A DNA stretch of 64,000 bases. Origin: an uncultured Paracoccus sp. (GTDB lineage Bacteria > Pseudomonadota > Alphaproteobacteria > Rhodobacterales > Rhodobacteraceae). The translations under genes were made by a program, and so were the position numbers. The notes beneath the pieces are model-generated. The model was given only the letters and a program-made list of their open reading frames with translations, had not been told where the DNA came from and made no database searches. The stretch covers positions 1-64,000 of the forward strand of contig NZ_CANMEH010000002.1 of assembly GCF_947496875.1 (NCBI RefSeq), read 5' to 3'. Below are positions 8,892-16,463 of the stretch, one piece after another; position 1 is the stretch's first letter, and each line of letters opens with the position of its first letter.

Positions 8892-9847
8892 CACGTTCCC
8901 CCCCTGCGCGGATCATAGCCGTTGGTCTCGCGCCATTTTGCAATGAACTGCGCCAGTTCGTCATCGATACGCGGCGGCATCACCACCTTCAGCTCGACAT
9001 GCTGGTCGCCGCGGGCTCCGCCGGCGCGCTTGAGCCCCCGTCCGCGCAGCCGCAGCCGCTGTCCGGTGGTGGCGCCCGGCGGAACCGTCAGCTTGACCGG
9101 CCCGTCGATCGTCTGCGCCTCGACCTTGCCCCCCAGCACCGCCTCGTCCAGCGAGATCGGCAGGGTCGTGATCACGTCGTCCCCATTCAGGCGCCAGTCC
9201 GCATCCTCTGCCACCGTCATGGTCAGCAGCGCATCGCCCGGGCCGCCGCTGCCCATGCCCGGACCGCCCTTGCCGCGCAGGCGGATCGTCTGGCCGTCGC
9301 GGGTGCCGGGCGGAATCCGGACGTCCAGCGCGTTGCCGTCCGGCAGGGTGATCCGCGTCGTGCCGCCCCGCGCCGCGGTCAGGAAGTCGACCTCGAGCGT
9401 ATAGCGGTGGTCCGCGCCCCGCATGTCAAAGCTCTGCGCCCCGGCACCCGCGCCCCAGCTCCGCCCACCGGCGCCGGCACTGCCGGCGGCGGCGCCCCGG
9501 GCCCGGCCGCGATTGCCGAACAGATCCTCGAACACGTCCGAGAAATCGCCGAAATTCGCCTCTCCGCGATACGGATTGTCGCCAGCCTGCGCATAGTCGC
9601 GGTAATAGCGGCGTTGCGGGCGCTCCTGCCCCTGCGCGTCGATCTCGCCGCGGTCGAAACGGGCCCGCTGCTCGGGATCCTTCAGCAGGTCATAGGCCGA
9701 CGAGGCCGCCTTGAACCGCTCATGGGCGGCCGCGTCGTCGTTGAGGTCCGGGTGATCGGTCTTGGCGATGCGCCGATAGGCCTTCTTGATCTCAGCCTCG
9801 GTGGCCGTCTTGGAAACGCCCAGCGCGGCATAGGGATCATCCGCCAT
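8891..9847 (-). CDS. cbpA: DnaJ-like co-chaperone CbpA
   Basis: A 318-residue type II J-protein. The J-domain (residues ~4-66) carries the HPD tripeptide in AKTDHPDLN. A Gly/Phe-rich linker (GEANFGDFSDVFEDLFGNRG) follows, then two DnaJ C-terminal beta domains (LPDGNALDVRIPPGTRDGQ; TTLPISLDEAVLGGKVEAQT). There is no zinc-finger region, which separates it from DnaJ proper. CbpA recruits DnaK to substrates and is controlled by CbpM, encoded by the overlapping downstream gene. The start at 9847 is preferred over in-frame codons up to 9889 because the J-domain begins there and GAGGATGACG precedes it. Confidence 0.9.
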   Translation of the reverse strand: MADDPYAALGVSKTATEAEIKKAYRRIAKTDHPDLNDDAAAHERFKAASSAYDLLKDPEQRARFDRGEIDAQGQERPQRRYYRDYAQAGDNPYRGEANFGDFSDVFEDLFGNRGRARGAAAGSAGAGGRSWGAGAGAQSFDMRGADHRYTLEVDFLTAARGGTTRITLPDGNALDVRIPPGTRDGQTIRLRGKGGPGMGSGGPGDALLTMTVAEDADWRLNGDDVITTLPISLDEAVLGGKVEAQTIDGPVKLTVPPGATTGQRLRLRGRGLKRAGGARGDQHVELKVVMPPRIDDELAQFIAKWRETNGYDPRRGGT

Positions 9848-9964
9848 CGTCATCCTCATCTTCAGGTTCCTGCCGAACGTAAAGAACATGCCGCTGTTTT
9901 CAAGCGCGACCCGAGGCGCGCTGGCCAGCTTCCAGAGGCGGCAAGGACAGGATTTTCCCTGCAG

Positions 9965-10266
9965 CTAGTCCTGATCGCGAGCGCCGAAAATCGCCAGAAC
10001 CGCGTCCCGCCGGTCGGGGTGCTCCTCCATCAACTGGAGCAGCCGCGCCGTAGCGGGCGAAACGTGATATCCGTAGAGTAGATACTGGAGACTGACGCCA
10101 ACGGCCTTGCAGACGGCTTCCAGATTGGAAACGGACGGGTCCTCCCCCTCGACAAGCAGCGAATGTACATATCCGGGGGCCAAGCCGGCTGCCAGTGACG
10201 CCGCCCGTTGGACATCTTCCGCTGCGCAAGAGCCTCGGTGAGCCGTGTTCGCCATGCCTCGTCCAT
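9965..10266 (-). pseudogene. Frameshifted XRE-like HTH regulator
   Basis: Two minus-strand frames join into one small regulator. The N-terminus MDEAWRTRLTEALAQRKMS starts at 10266; after a frame change near 10210 it continues as RAASLAAGLAPGYVHSLL, then EDPSVSNLEAVCKAVGVSLQYLLYGY to the stop at 9965. Restoring one base in the TCCAACGG stretch would give a continuous ~100-residue protein with the usual XRE-type helix-turn-helix. It could be a true mutation or a base-calling error in a short C run. Its neighbours are cbpA downstream and bfr upstream, all on the minus strand. Confidence 0.65.
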
Positions 10267-10363
10267 CGACGGCGTATCCCCGACATTGCAGACAAGCGAA
10301 ACCCACGGGCCTCTGCCACATGGATTGACAGAATCCGCCAAGAAAGTGGCGTGCCGTAATCAA

Positions 10364-10390
10364 GGCGGCGGCAGACAGGCTGCCGCCGCC
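10364..10390 (-). terminator. Strong hairpin downstream of bfr
   Basis: GGCGGCGGCAG (10364-10374) and CTGCCGCCGCC (10380-10390) form a perfect 11-base stem with a five-base loop, 57 bases after the bfr stop in the direction of transcription. Only a short TTGATT follows, so termination is likely but not textbook. Confidence 0.5.
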
Positions 10391-10446
10391 GGAAATCAAT
10401 CGCGTCAGCCGCCAGGGATCAGGCGGCCGGGATCACGTGGTCCGGA

Positions 10447-10932
10447 TCACTCGACCTTGTCGGCCGGCTTGGCGTTCAGCAGGCCGAAATTCTGGGCGCC
10501 GATCTCGTCATGCAGGGACAACTGCGTTTCCAGATAGTCGATGTGACCTTCCTCGTCCTGGATCAGGTCCTCGAACAGCTGCTTGGTCACATAGTCCCGA
10601 ACCGATTCGCAGTGGTCGCGTGCCTCGATATACAGGGTGCGGGCGTCGTGCTCGGCGGCGAGGTCGGCCTCCATCGTCTCGCGGATGGTCTGCCCGATGC
10701 GCAGGGCATCCAGCTTCTGCAGGTTCGGGTGGCCTTCCAGAAAGATGATCCGCTCGATCAGCCGATCGGCGTGGTGCATCTCCTCGACGGATTCCGCGCG
10801 CGACTTCTCGGCAATGCGACCATAGCCCCAGTCCTCCTGCAGGCGGTAATGCAGCCAGTACTGGCTGACCGCGGTCAGTTCGGACCGCAGCGCGGCATTC
10901 AGATACTCGATGACCTTGGGATCACCCTTCAT
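10447..10932 (-). CDS. bfr: Bacterioferritin
   Basis: A 161-residue haem-containing ferritin subunit; 24 copies would form the iron-storage shell in the cytoplasm. The start [12 protein letters not shown] is typical, and the ferroxidase ligands are visible as Glu18, Glu51 and His54, with the haem-binding Met52 in [13 protein letters not shown]. The second half gives [22 protein letters not shown] with the conserved EEGHIDWLE-like block. It follows bfd with an 18-base gap in the same operon, so storage and release functions are encoded together. Confidence 0.96.
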   Translation of the reverse strand: MKGDPKVIEYLNAALRSELTAVSQYWLHYRLQEDWGYGRIAEKSRAESVEEMHHADRLIERIIFLEGHPNLQKLDALRIGQTIRETMEADLAAEHDARTLYIEARDHCESVRDYVTKQLFEDLIQDEEGHIDYLETQLSLHDEIGAQNFGLLNAKPADKVE

Positions 10933-10950
10933 GGTGGGACCTTTCTTGTT

Positions 10951-11205
10951 TCAGGTCGCCGTCCGCTGCCGCAGGCCCCGCAACGCCGCCGGCACGGGCG
11001 CGGGCCCGGCCTCGACCGCGAATCCATCCGCCCGGCGCATGGTGGCGACAAACAGTTTCAGACATCCGCCGCAATCGGCGCGCTTGCCAAGGGCGTGATA
11101 GATCTTGCCCGGCGTGACGATCGTGTCCGGGTCCGAGGCGCGCATCCATCCGACGGCGGCCCGGATCTCGTGATCACTGATCTGGTTGCAGTGGCAAACG
11201 ATCAT
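10951..11205 (-). CDS. bfd: Bacterioferritin-associated ferredoxin
   Basis: An 84-residue [2Fe-2S] protein. MIVCHCNQISDHEI gives the first Cys pair (C-x-C) and ADCGGCLKLF the second (C-x2-C), the arrangement of the BFD/Fer2_BFD domain. Bfd reduces the bacterioferritin haem and lets iron out of the shell. The ATG at 11205 is used because the domain begins there; an upstream in-frame start at 11307 adds 34 residues with no homology pattern. It is the first gene of the bfd-bfr operon and is divergent from arsR. Confidence 0.9.
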   Translation of the reverse strand: MIVCHCNQISDHEIRAAVGWMRASDPDTIVTPGKIYHALGKRADCGGCLKLFVATMRRADGFAVEAGPAPVPAALRGLRQRTAT

Positions 11206-11308
11206 GGCGCTTCCCTGATGAAAGACCGCGTGCGAATTGTCCAGCGTGCCGATGTCGCACCGACCGATTCCGATCGGCACCCCAGGCCGTTCTCTTTTCT
11301 CTGACACT

Positions 11309-11369
11309 TATGGTCAGATATGGTCAAGCCTGTTCTTCACGCAAGGCCGGGGTCCTGCCGGGCCTTGCG
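11309..11369. promoter_or_regulatory. Direct repeat and inverted repeat between bfd and arsR
   Basis: TATGGTCA occurs twice with a 10-base period (11309-11316 and 11319-11326), and CGCAAGGCC (11340-11348) is repeated inverted as GGCCTTGCG (11361-11369). Both lie in the ~190-base divergent region between bfd and arsR. A helical-turn spacing suggests a regulator site; which regulator binds is not known. Confidence 0.35.
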
Positions 11370-11398
11370 GATGCCATCGTTTCGATTATCGGTGAAAC

Positions 11399-11728
11399 AT
11401 GGATGAACGCCGCGCCCCTGCCGCCTTTGCGGCCCTGGGTCAGCCTAACCGCCTCGCCGTGCTGAGCCTGCTGATCCGGGCGGGGGCCGAGGGCGTGGCG
11501 GCCGGTGACATCGCCGGGGCGCTGCAGGTCCGACCGAACACCCTGTCGGCCAACCTGACGATCCTGCGCCACGCGGGGCTGATCCGGGCCGAACGCCAGG
11601 GCCGCTCGGTCCGCTACAGGGCGGACATGGACGGAGTCCGCGCCCTGATCGCCTTCCTCGTCGAGGATTGCTGCGGCGGGCGGCCCGAACTCTGCCAGCC
11701 GATGCTGGACCAGATAGCCCGCCCGTGA
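11399..11728 (+). CDS. arsR: ArsR-family arsenic-type repressor
   Basis: A 109-residue winged-helix repressor. The recognition region reads [28 protein letters not shown], followed by the wing [13 protein letters not shown]. Near the C-terminus a Cys cluster, [14 protein letters not shown], could form the three-coordinate arsenite site, which differs in position from the classical ELCVCDLC helix but resembles C-terminal site ArsR proteins. It is followed by acr3 and arsC, so it most likely represses this arsenic operon until arsenite binds. Confidence 0.85.
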   Translation: MDERRAPAAFAALGQPNRLAVLSLLIRAGAEGVAAGDIAGALQVRPNTLSANLTILRHAGLIRAERQGRSVRYRADMDGVRALIAFLVEDCCGGRPELCQPMLDQIARP

Positions 11729-11801
11729 TGACGAGGTTCCAGATGATCGAAGCGCCTCGCCCCCGCAAAGCCCCTGCCCGTGCCCGGCGGGGGAACGCAG
11801 C

Positions 11802-12857
11802 ATGACCGACGCCGCGCTCGCCCCTCCCCGCCCCGCGCTTGGCCGTTTCGAACGCTGGCTGTCCCTGTGGATCGCGCTGGCGATCGCCGCCGGCATCCTG
11901 ATCGGCGTCGTCGCCCCCGGACTCGTGCGCGCCATCGCCGCCGCCGAACTGGCCGGGATCAACCTGGTCGTGGCAGCGCTGATCTGGGCGATGGTCTATC
12001 CGATGATGGTGGGCGTCGACTTCGCCTCGGTGCGCGGCGTCGCGCGCCAGCCGCGCGGCCTGCTGATCACCCTCGCCGTCAACTGGGCCATCAAGCCGTT
12101 CACGATGGCGCTGCTGGCGGTGCTGTTCTTCGACCACGTCTTCGCCGCCTGGATTCCGCCGGCGGACGCCCAGCAATACGTCGCCGGGCTGATCCTGCTG
12201 GGGGCGGCGCCCTGCACGGCGATGGTGTTCGTGTGGAGCCAGCTGGTCCGCGGCGACGCGGCCTATACGCTGGTGCAGGTATCGGTGAACGACCTGATCA
12301 TGGTCGCGCTGTTCGCGCCGATCGTGGTGCTGCTGCTGGGGGTCACCGACATCGCCGTCCCGTGGGAGGTGCTGGTCCTGTCCACGGTCCTCTTCATCGT
12401 CCTGCCGCTGGTCGCGGGATGGATCACCCGCCGCCGGCTGGGCAGCGACGCCGCCATCGAGTCGTTCACCACACGCATCAAGCCCTGGTCGATGATCGGC
12501 CTGATCGCCACGGTGGTCATCCTGTTCGCCCTGCAAGGCCGGGTCATCCTGGACCGGCCGACGGTGATCGTGCTGATCGCCATCCCGATCCTGATCCAGT
12601 CCTACGGCATCTTCGCGCTGGCATACGGGACCGCCTGGGCGATGAAGGTGCCGCACCGCATCGCCGCGCCCTGCGCGATGATCGGCACGTCGAACTTCTT
12701 CGAACTCGCCGTCGCGGTCGCGATCAGCCTGTTCGGCTTGAATTCGGGCGCGGCGCTGGCGACGGTGGTGGGGGTGCTGGTCGAGGTGCCGGTGATGCTG
12801 TCGCTGGTCGCCTTTGCCAATCGCACCCGCGACCGGTTCAGCGAGGTCCCGAGATGA
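11802..12857 (+). CDS. acr3: ACR3-family arsenite efflux transporter
   Basis: A 351-residue ten-helix membrane carrier. The ACR3 signature is clear in [27 protein letters not shown] sequence ([10 protein letters not shown] with the conserved Cys), followed by [11 protein letters not shown] and later [20 protein letters not shown]. It exports arsenite, driven by the proton gradient. It starts 73 bases after arsR with GGGGGAA upstream of the ATG, and its stop overlaps the arsC start (ATGA), giving the order regulator, pump, reductase. Confidence 0.95.
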   Translation: MTDAALAPPRPALGRFERWLSLWIALAIAAGILIGVVAPGLVRAIAAAELAGINLVVAALIWAMVYPMMVGVDFASVRGVARQPRGLLITLAVNWAIKPFTMALLAVLFFDHVFAAWIPPADAQQYVAGLILLGAAPCTAMVFVWSQLVRGDAAYTLVQVSVNDLIMVALFAPIVVLLLGVTDIAVPWEVLVLSTVLFIVLPLVAGWITRRRLGSDAAIESFTTRIKPWSMIGLIATVVILFALQGRVILDRPTVIVLIAIPILIQSYGIFALAYGTAWAMKVPHRIAAPCAMIGTSNFFELAVAVAISLFGLNSGAALATVVGVLVEVPVMLSLVAFANRTRDRFSEVPR

Positions 12858-13228
12858 CGGCCACGATCTACCACAACCCGAACTGCGGCACCTCGCGCAA
12901 CGTGCTGGCGCTGCTGCGACAGGCCGGCGAGGCGCCGCGGGTCATCGAGTACCTGAAGACCCCGCCCACCCGGGACGAGATCCGCCGCCTGGCCGCAGAT
13001 GCCGGCCTGCCGCTGCGCGAGGCGATGCGGCAGAAGGGCACGCCCTACGCCGAACTCGGCCTGGACGATCCGTCGCTGAGCGACGAGCAATTGCTGGACG
13101 CGATCGAGGCGCACCCGATCCTGCTCAACCGCCCTTTCGTCGTGACCGACAAGGGCACCCGCCTGTGCCGCCCCTCCGACGTGGTGCTGCAGATCATGGA
13201 CAATCCGCCTGGGGAGCCGGCGAGCTAG
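12854..13228 (+). CDS. arsC: Arsenate reductase, glutaredoxin-dependent ArsC
   Basis: A 124-residue ArsC/Spx-fold reductase. The catalytic motif [10 protein letters not shown] places the nucleophilic Cys at residue 11. Further family blocks are [43 protein letters not shown]. It reduces arsenate to arsenite with glutathione and glutaredoxin, feeding the Acr3 pump. The start overlaps the acr3 stop by four bases (ATGA), indicating translational coupling. Confidence 0.95.
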   Translation: MTATIYHNPNCGTSRNVLALLRQAGEAPRVIEYLKTPPTRDEIRRLAADAGLPLREAMRQKGTPYAELGLDDPSLSDEQLLDAIEAHPILLNRPFVVTDKGTRLCRPSDVVLQIMDNPPGEPAS

Positions 13229-13237
13229 GCCGGCGTC

Positions 13238-13554
13238 GTGGACAGGCAGCAATGGTTCGCGCGGTTCATCGAGGCGGCCCAGAAGGACAGCCGATCCAAG
13301 CGCGACATCAGCCGCGCGGCGGGATGCGGCGAGAATTACGTGCAGCAGATGATCAGGAACGGGAGCCCGGGGCAGATCGTCTGGCGCCCCTGCCGGACGT
13401 GCTGGACGGACCGACTGCGCTCTACGTCCTGACAGGGATCAAGGCCTCGCAGGATGACTTGGAGATCTTGCGTTTCATCCAGCAGATGCCCCCCCCGGTG
13501 AAGGGACAGACCCGGGCCCTGCTCGCGGCCTTGCAGGCGCGGGATGAGTGTTAG
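13238..13554 (+). pseudogene. Frameshifted HTH regulator downstream of arsC
   Basis: A GTG start at 13238, nine bases after arsC, gives MDRQQWFARFIEAAQ, then SRAAGCGENYVQQMIRNG. The frame then changes near 13364, and the other frame continues as EPGADRLAPLPDVLDGP and FIQQMPPPVKGQTRALL to the stop at 13554. Adding one base to the AACGGGAG stretch restores a ~106-residue HTH protein. The break falls in a G run, so a base-calling error is as likely as true decay. The protein resembles the broken regulator at 9965-10266 in size and layout (HTH after ~25 residues, short helical tail). Confidence 0.6.
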
Positions 13555-14092
13555 CCCAAACCCCCAGCTCAGCGCGGGCGGCCGTGGCTTTCGTCACCAT
13601 GCGCTCCGCTGCACCGCTCCCTTTTCAGCAAGCGCTGATACGCCCCTCCGTCGCTGCCTGCTTGCATCCGGGTCGGCGTGACAGTGCACCCCGCGACGCA
13701 TTTCCCGATGCGCTTTATTGACCTATTTCGTAGGTCCCGTTAGGTGCCACTCGTCGCGCCAGCATTGCCGCCAGCATCTCTCCGCCTTTTCGCGCATGAA
13801 CCGCTGTCGTTCCATTACCCACCGGTTCGTCGCCCCCTTTCTGACGGGCCTGGCGCGGCAGAGCAGGCCGGGGGGATCGGCGATTTTGCTCTTGCGAGGA
13901 TACGCATGTGTAAACATCGCGGCCGACGGTGGTCCTGATGGCACGACGGCTGGCATCGCTCGGGGCAGCCATGCCCCGCGTTGAAAGGCACGCGAGCGGG
14001 CGTCCGGCGCGTTTTGCCGCGCGGCTTGCGGTTCGCGGACTGCGCGCCCATGTCGCGGCCGACCTGACCGGCCCGAGCACGAAAGATCCCCG
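13555..14092. other. Region upstream of exbB, possible operator
   Basis: About 540 bases with no convincing gene. One palindrome stands out: GACCTA (13720-13725), a five-base spacer, TAGGTC (13731-13736), overlapping a TTGACC that could be a -35 element. It is 350 bases upstream of exbB. Open frames in this stretch are Arg/Cys-rich and show no protein-like pattern. Confidence 0.3.
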
Positions 14093-14848
14093 ATGACCCG
14101 TCTTGCCACCATCGTCGCCGGCACCCTCATCCTCGGTGCCTCCGCCGCGGCGGCACAGCCGGTGCCGCTGCCGGCCAGCGTTCTGCCGCACGACCTGTCG
14201 CCGGTGGGCATGTTCAGGCAGGCCGACATCGTGGTCCAGGCGGTGATGCTGCTGCTGGTGGCGGCATCGGTGGTGACCTGGACGATCCTGCTGGTGAAGT
14301 CGCTGGAACTGGCGCGGGCAAACCGGCGCGCGGCCCGCAGCCTGGCGGGGCTGATGCGCGCGCGCAGCCTGGACGAGGCGGTCGCGGCCGCCGCCGGACG
14401 CCACGATCCGGCCAGCCACATGTTGCGGCTCGCGCGATACGAGCGCGCACGCGCGACCGGGCCGCGGCTGATGGACCGCATCGTGTCGCAGCTAAGCGGC
14501 GTCGTCGTCCGCGCCGGGCGCCGCACCGCGATGGGCACTGGGGTGCTGGCCACGATCGGGTCGACGGCGCCCTTCGTGGGGCTGTTCGGAACCGTCTGGG
14601 GGATCATGAACAGCTTCATCGGGATCTCGCAGGCCCAGACCACGAACTTGGCCGTGGTGGCACCCGGCATTGCTGAGGCGCTGCTGGCGACCGCGCTCGG
14701 CCTGGTAGCCGCGATCCCGGCCGTCGTGATCTACAACGTCTTTGCGCGCGCGATCGCCGGATACCGGCTGCGGCTGAACGATGCCGCGCAGGCGGTGCAG
14801 CGGCTGGTCAGCCGCGATCTGGACCGCCATGCCGAACAGGCCCTGTGA
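14093..14848 (+). CDS. exbB: TonB-system energiser ExbB
   Basis: A 251-residue inner-membrane protein of the MotA/TolQ/ExbB proton-channel family. A cleavable signal (LATIVAGTLILGASAAAAQP) precedes the first helix at ~40-60. The family block MGTGVLATIGSTAPFVGLFGTVWGIMNSF is present (conserved GST-PFVGLFGTVWG), followed by GIAEALLATALGLVAAIPAVVIYN. With ExbD it uses the proton gradient to energise TonB. It opens an exbB-exbD-tonB operon; no outer-membrane receptor gene is in the window. Confidence 0.93.
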   Translation: MTRLATIVAGTLILGASAAAAQPVPLPASVLPHDLSPVGMFRQADIVVQAVMLLLVAASVVTWTILLVKSLELARANRRAARSLAGLMRARSLDEAVAAAAGRHDPASHMLRLARYERARATGPRLMDRIVSQLSGVVVRAGRRTAMGTGVLATIGSTAPFVGLFGTVWGIMNSFIGISQAQTTNLAVVAPGIAEALLATALGLVAAIPAVVIYNVFARAIAGYRLRLNDAAQAVQRLVSRDLDRHAEQAL

Positions 14849-14849
14849 G

Positions 14850-15275
14850 ATGGGGGGCGGTCTGCACGAGGATGACGATCTGGTGGAAAGCCACGAGATC
14901 AACGTGACCCCTTTCATCGACGTGATGCTGGTGCTGCTGATCATCTTCATGGTCGCCGCGCCGCTAGCGACGGTGGACATCAACGTGGACCTGCCCGCAT
15001 CGCGCGGCGCGGCCTCGACCCGGCCGGACCAGCCGGTGTGGCTGACCCTGGCGCCGGACCTGACGCTGAGCCTGGGCGACGTGCCGGTCGCGCCCGACGC
15101 CTTGCCGGCGGCGCTGGAAACCGCGACTGGCGGGGATCGGCAGGCCCGCATCTTCCTGCGCGCGGACCGCAGCGTGTCCTATGGCGACGTGATGACGGTG
15201 ATGAACCGGCTGAGCGATGCGGGCTGGACCCGGATCGCGCTTGTCGGGCTGGATCAGGCCGGGGCGGACCGGTGA
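14850..15275 (+). CDS. exbD: TonB-system energiser ExbD
   Basis: A 141-residue ExbD/TolR protein. After a short cytoplasmic start it has HEINVTPFIDVMLVLLIIFMV, with the essential Asp in PFID in the single membrane helix, and a periplasmic domain containing LFLRADRSVSYGDVMTVM-type sequence (here IFLRADRSVSYG). The ATG at 14850 lies one base after the exbB stop. The stop overlaps the GTG of tonB (GTGA). Confidence 0.92.
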   Translation: MGGGLHEDDDLVESHEINVTPFIDVMLVLLIIFMVAAPLATVDINVDLPASRGAASTRPDQPVWLTLAPDLTLSLGDVPVAPDALPAALETATGGDRQARIFLRADRSVSYGDVMTVMNRLSDAGWTRIALVGLDQAGADR

Positions 15276-16201
15276 GCTTCCTGCGGGAAACCGCCGGCTG
15301 GACGTTGGCCGCCGGTCTGACCGCGGCGGCCCATGTCGGGGTGGCCCACTGGGCGCTGAGCGGGTCGCCGCCGTCGATGCCTGCCCCGGCGGCGGTCATG
15401 GTGGACTTGGTCGCGGCACCCACCGAGCCGGCGCCGGTCCCGCCGCAACCGACGCAGCCCCAGGCTGCGGATGCCCCGGCGGACCCGTCTCCCCCTGAAC
15501 CCGCCCCCGTACCCGAGCCGGAGACCACGCCGCAGGACAGCGCCGCCCCGCTGGTTGTGCCCGCGTTTCAGCGCCTGGAGCCCCTGACAGACCTCGCCGC
15601 TTTCGTGGCGCCGCCCACCGCGATCAAACTGCCGGCGCCGGCCATCCTGCCGCCGGTCGGGGATTTCGCGGCGCTGATTGCCCCCGCCCCTGCCCTCACC
15701 GCGTCCGCGCCCCCGGTGCCGCGTCCCGCACGCCGCCAGGCCGACCCGGCCCGCGAGGCCCGGCCCGCCGCGTCCGAACCCGCGGCCATATCCCGACGCG
15801 AGTCCCGCCAGACTACTGCCAAAGCCGCCGCCGGCGCGGACAAGCCGACCGAGTCCGTCCGACGCGCGGCAAATGACGCGAGCGGGACCGCCCAGTCGGC
15901 GCCCGGCGCAGCGCCAACGGGCGCGGCCAGCCCGCAGGCCCTGCAGAGATGGCATGCGCGGGTCGGTGCGCAGATCACCCGCCACATGTCGCGGACCCGG
16001 GTGAATGGCGGCCAGGCGCAGGTCCGGATCGCCGTGACCGTGTCCCCGAACGGCGCCGCCGCAGGCCGGCTGGCGGCGTCGAGCGGCGATCCCCGCATCG
16101 ACGCCGCCCTGTCGCGCCAGGCCGGCCGCCTGCCCCGGATGCAACCGCCCCCCAGCGGCCGTGCCGAGTCCTTCGTCCTGCCGATCCGGATCACCCGCTG
16201 A
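15272..16201 (+). CDS. tonB: TonB protein
   Basis: A 309-residue TonB. A GTG start at 15272 overlaps the exbD stop. An N-terminal membrane anchor (WTLAAGLTAAAHVGVAHWAL) is followed by a long periplasmic Pro/Ala/Glu-rich spacer (residues ~40-220). The C-terminal TonB domain (~225-309) shows ALQRWHARVGAQITRHM, AQVRIAVTVSPNGAA and SSGDPRIDAALSRQAGRLP. It transmits energy from ExbBD to outer-membrane receptors for iron chelates or other ligands. The spacer is long, and the receptor it serves is not encoded nearby. Confidence 0.9.
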   Translation: MSFLRETAGWTLAAGLTAAAHVGVAHWALSGSPPSMPAPAAVMVDLVAAPTEPAPVPPQPTQPQAADAPADPSPPEPAPVPEPETTPQDSAAPLVVPAFQRLEPLTDLAAFVAPPTAIKLPAPAILPPVGDFAALIAPAPALTASAPPVPRPARRQADPAREARPAASEPAAISRRESRQTTAKAAAGADKPTESVRRAANDASGTAQSAPGAAPTGAASPQALQRWHARVGAQITRHMSRTRVNGGQAQVRIAVTVSPNGAAAGRLAASSGDPRIDAALSRQAGRLPRMQPPPSGRAESFVLPIRITR

Positions 16202-16405
16202 CCTAGCCGGTGGCGCTCCTCGGAGCGGTCGGTGCCATCCACCTGAACACCTGGCCGGCTCTCGGGGCCAGTACTCTTCCATGCCGACACTGTGAACTGT
16301 GAGGACCGCCCCTGATTGCGGGCCGCCGCGCCGATGCTGGCCGAGTGGTCTTGCAGGCAGTCGGACGGGGTGCGGCGATCGATAGCTGCACCCCACGTCA
16401 TCACG

Positions 16406-16436
16406 AAAAACCCGCCCGGCGCAAGCGCCGGGCGGG
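16406..16436 (-). terminator. Rho-independent terminator of the giant gene
   Basis: CCCGCCCGGCGC and GCGCCGGGCGGG (16411-16436) form a 12-base stem with a two-base spacer, so the outer ~11 pairs form; read on the minus strand it is followed by TTTTT (16410-16406). It lies 28 bases past the stop of the 2136-residue gene. Confidence 0.85.
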
Positions 16437-16463
16437 TGACGTGGATTGCCGGGACAGGCGGCC

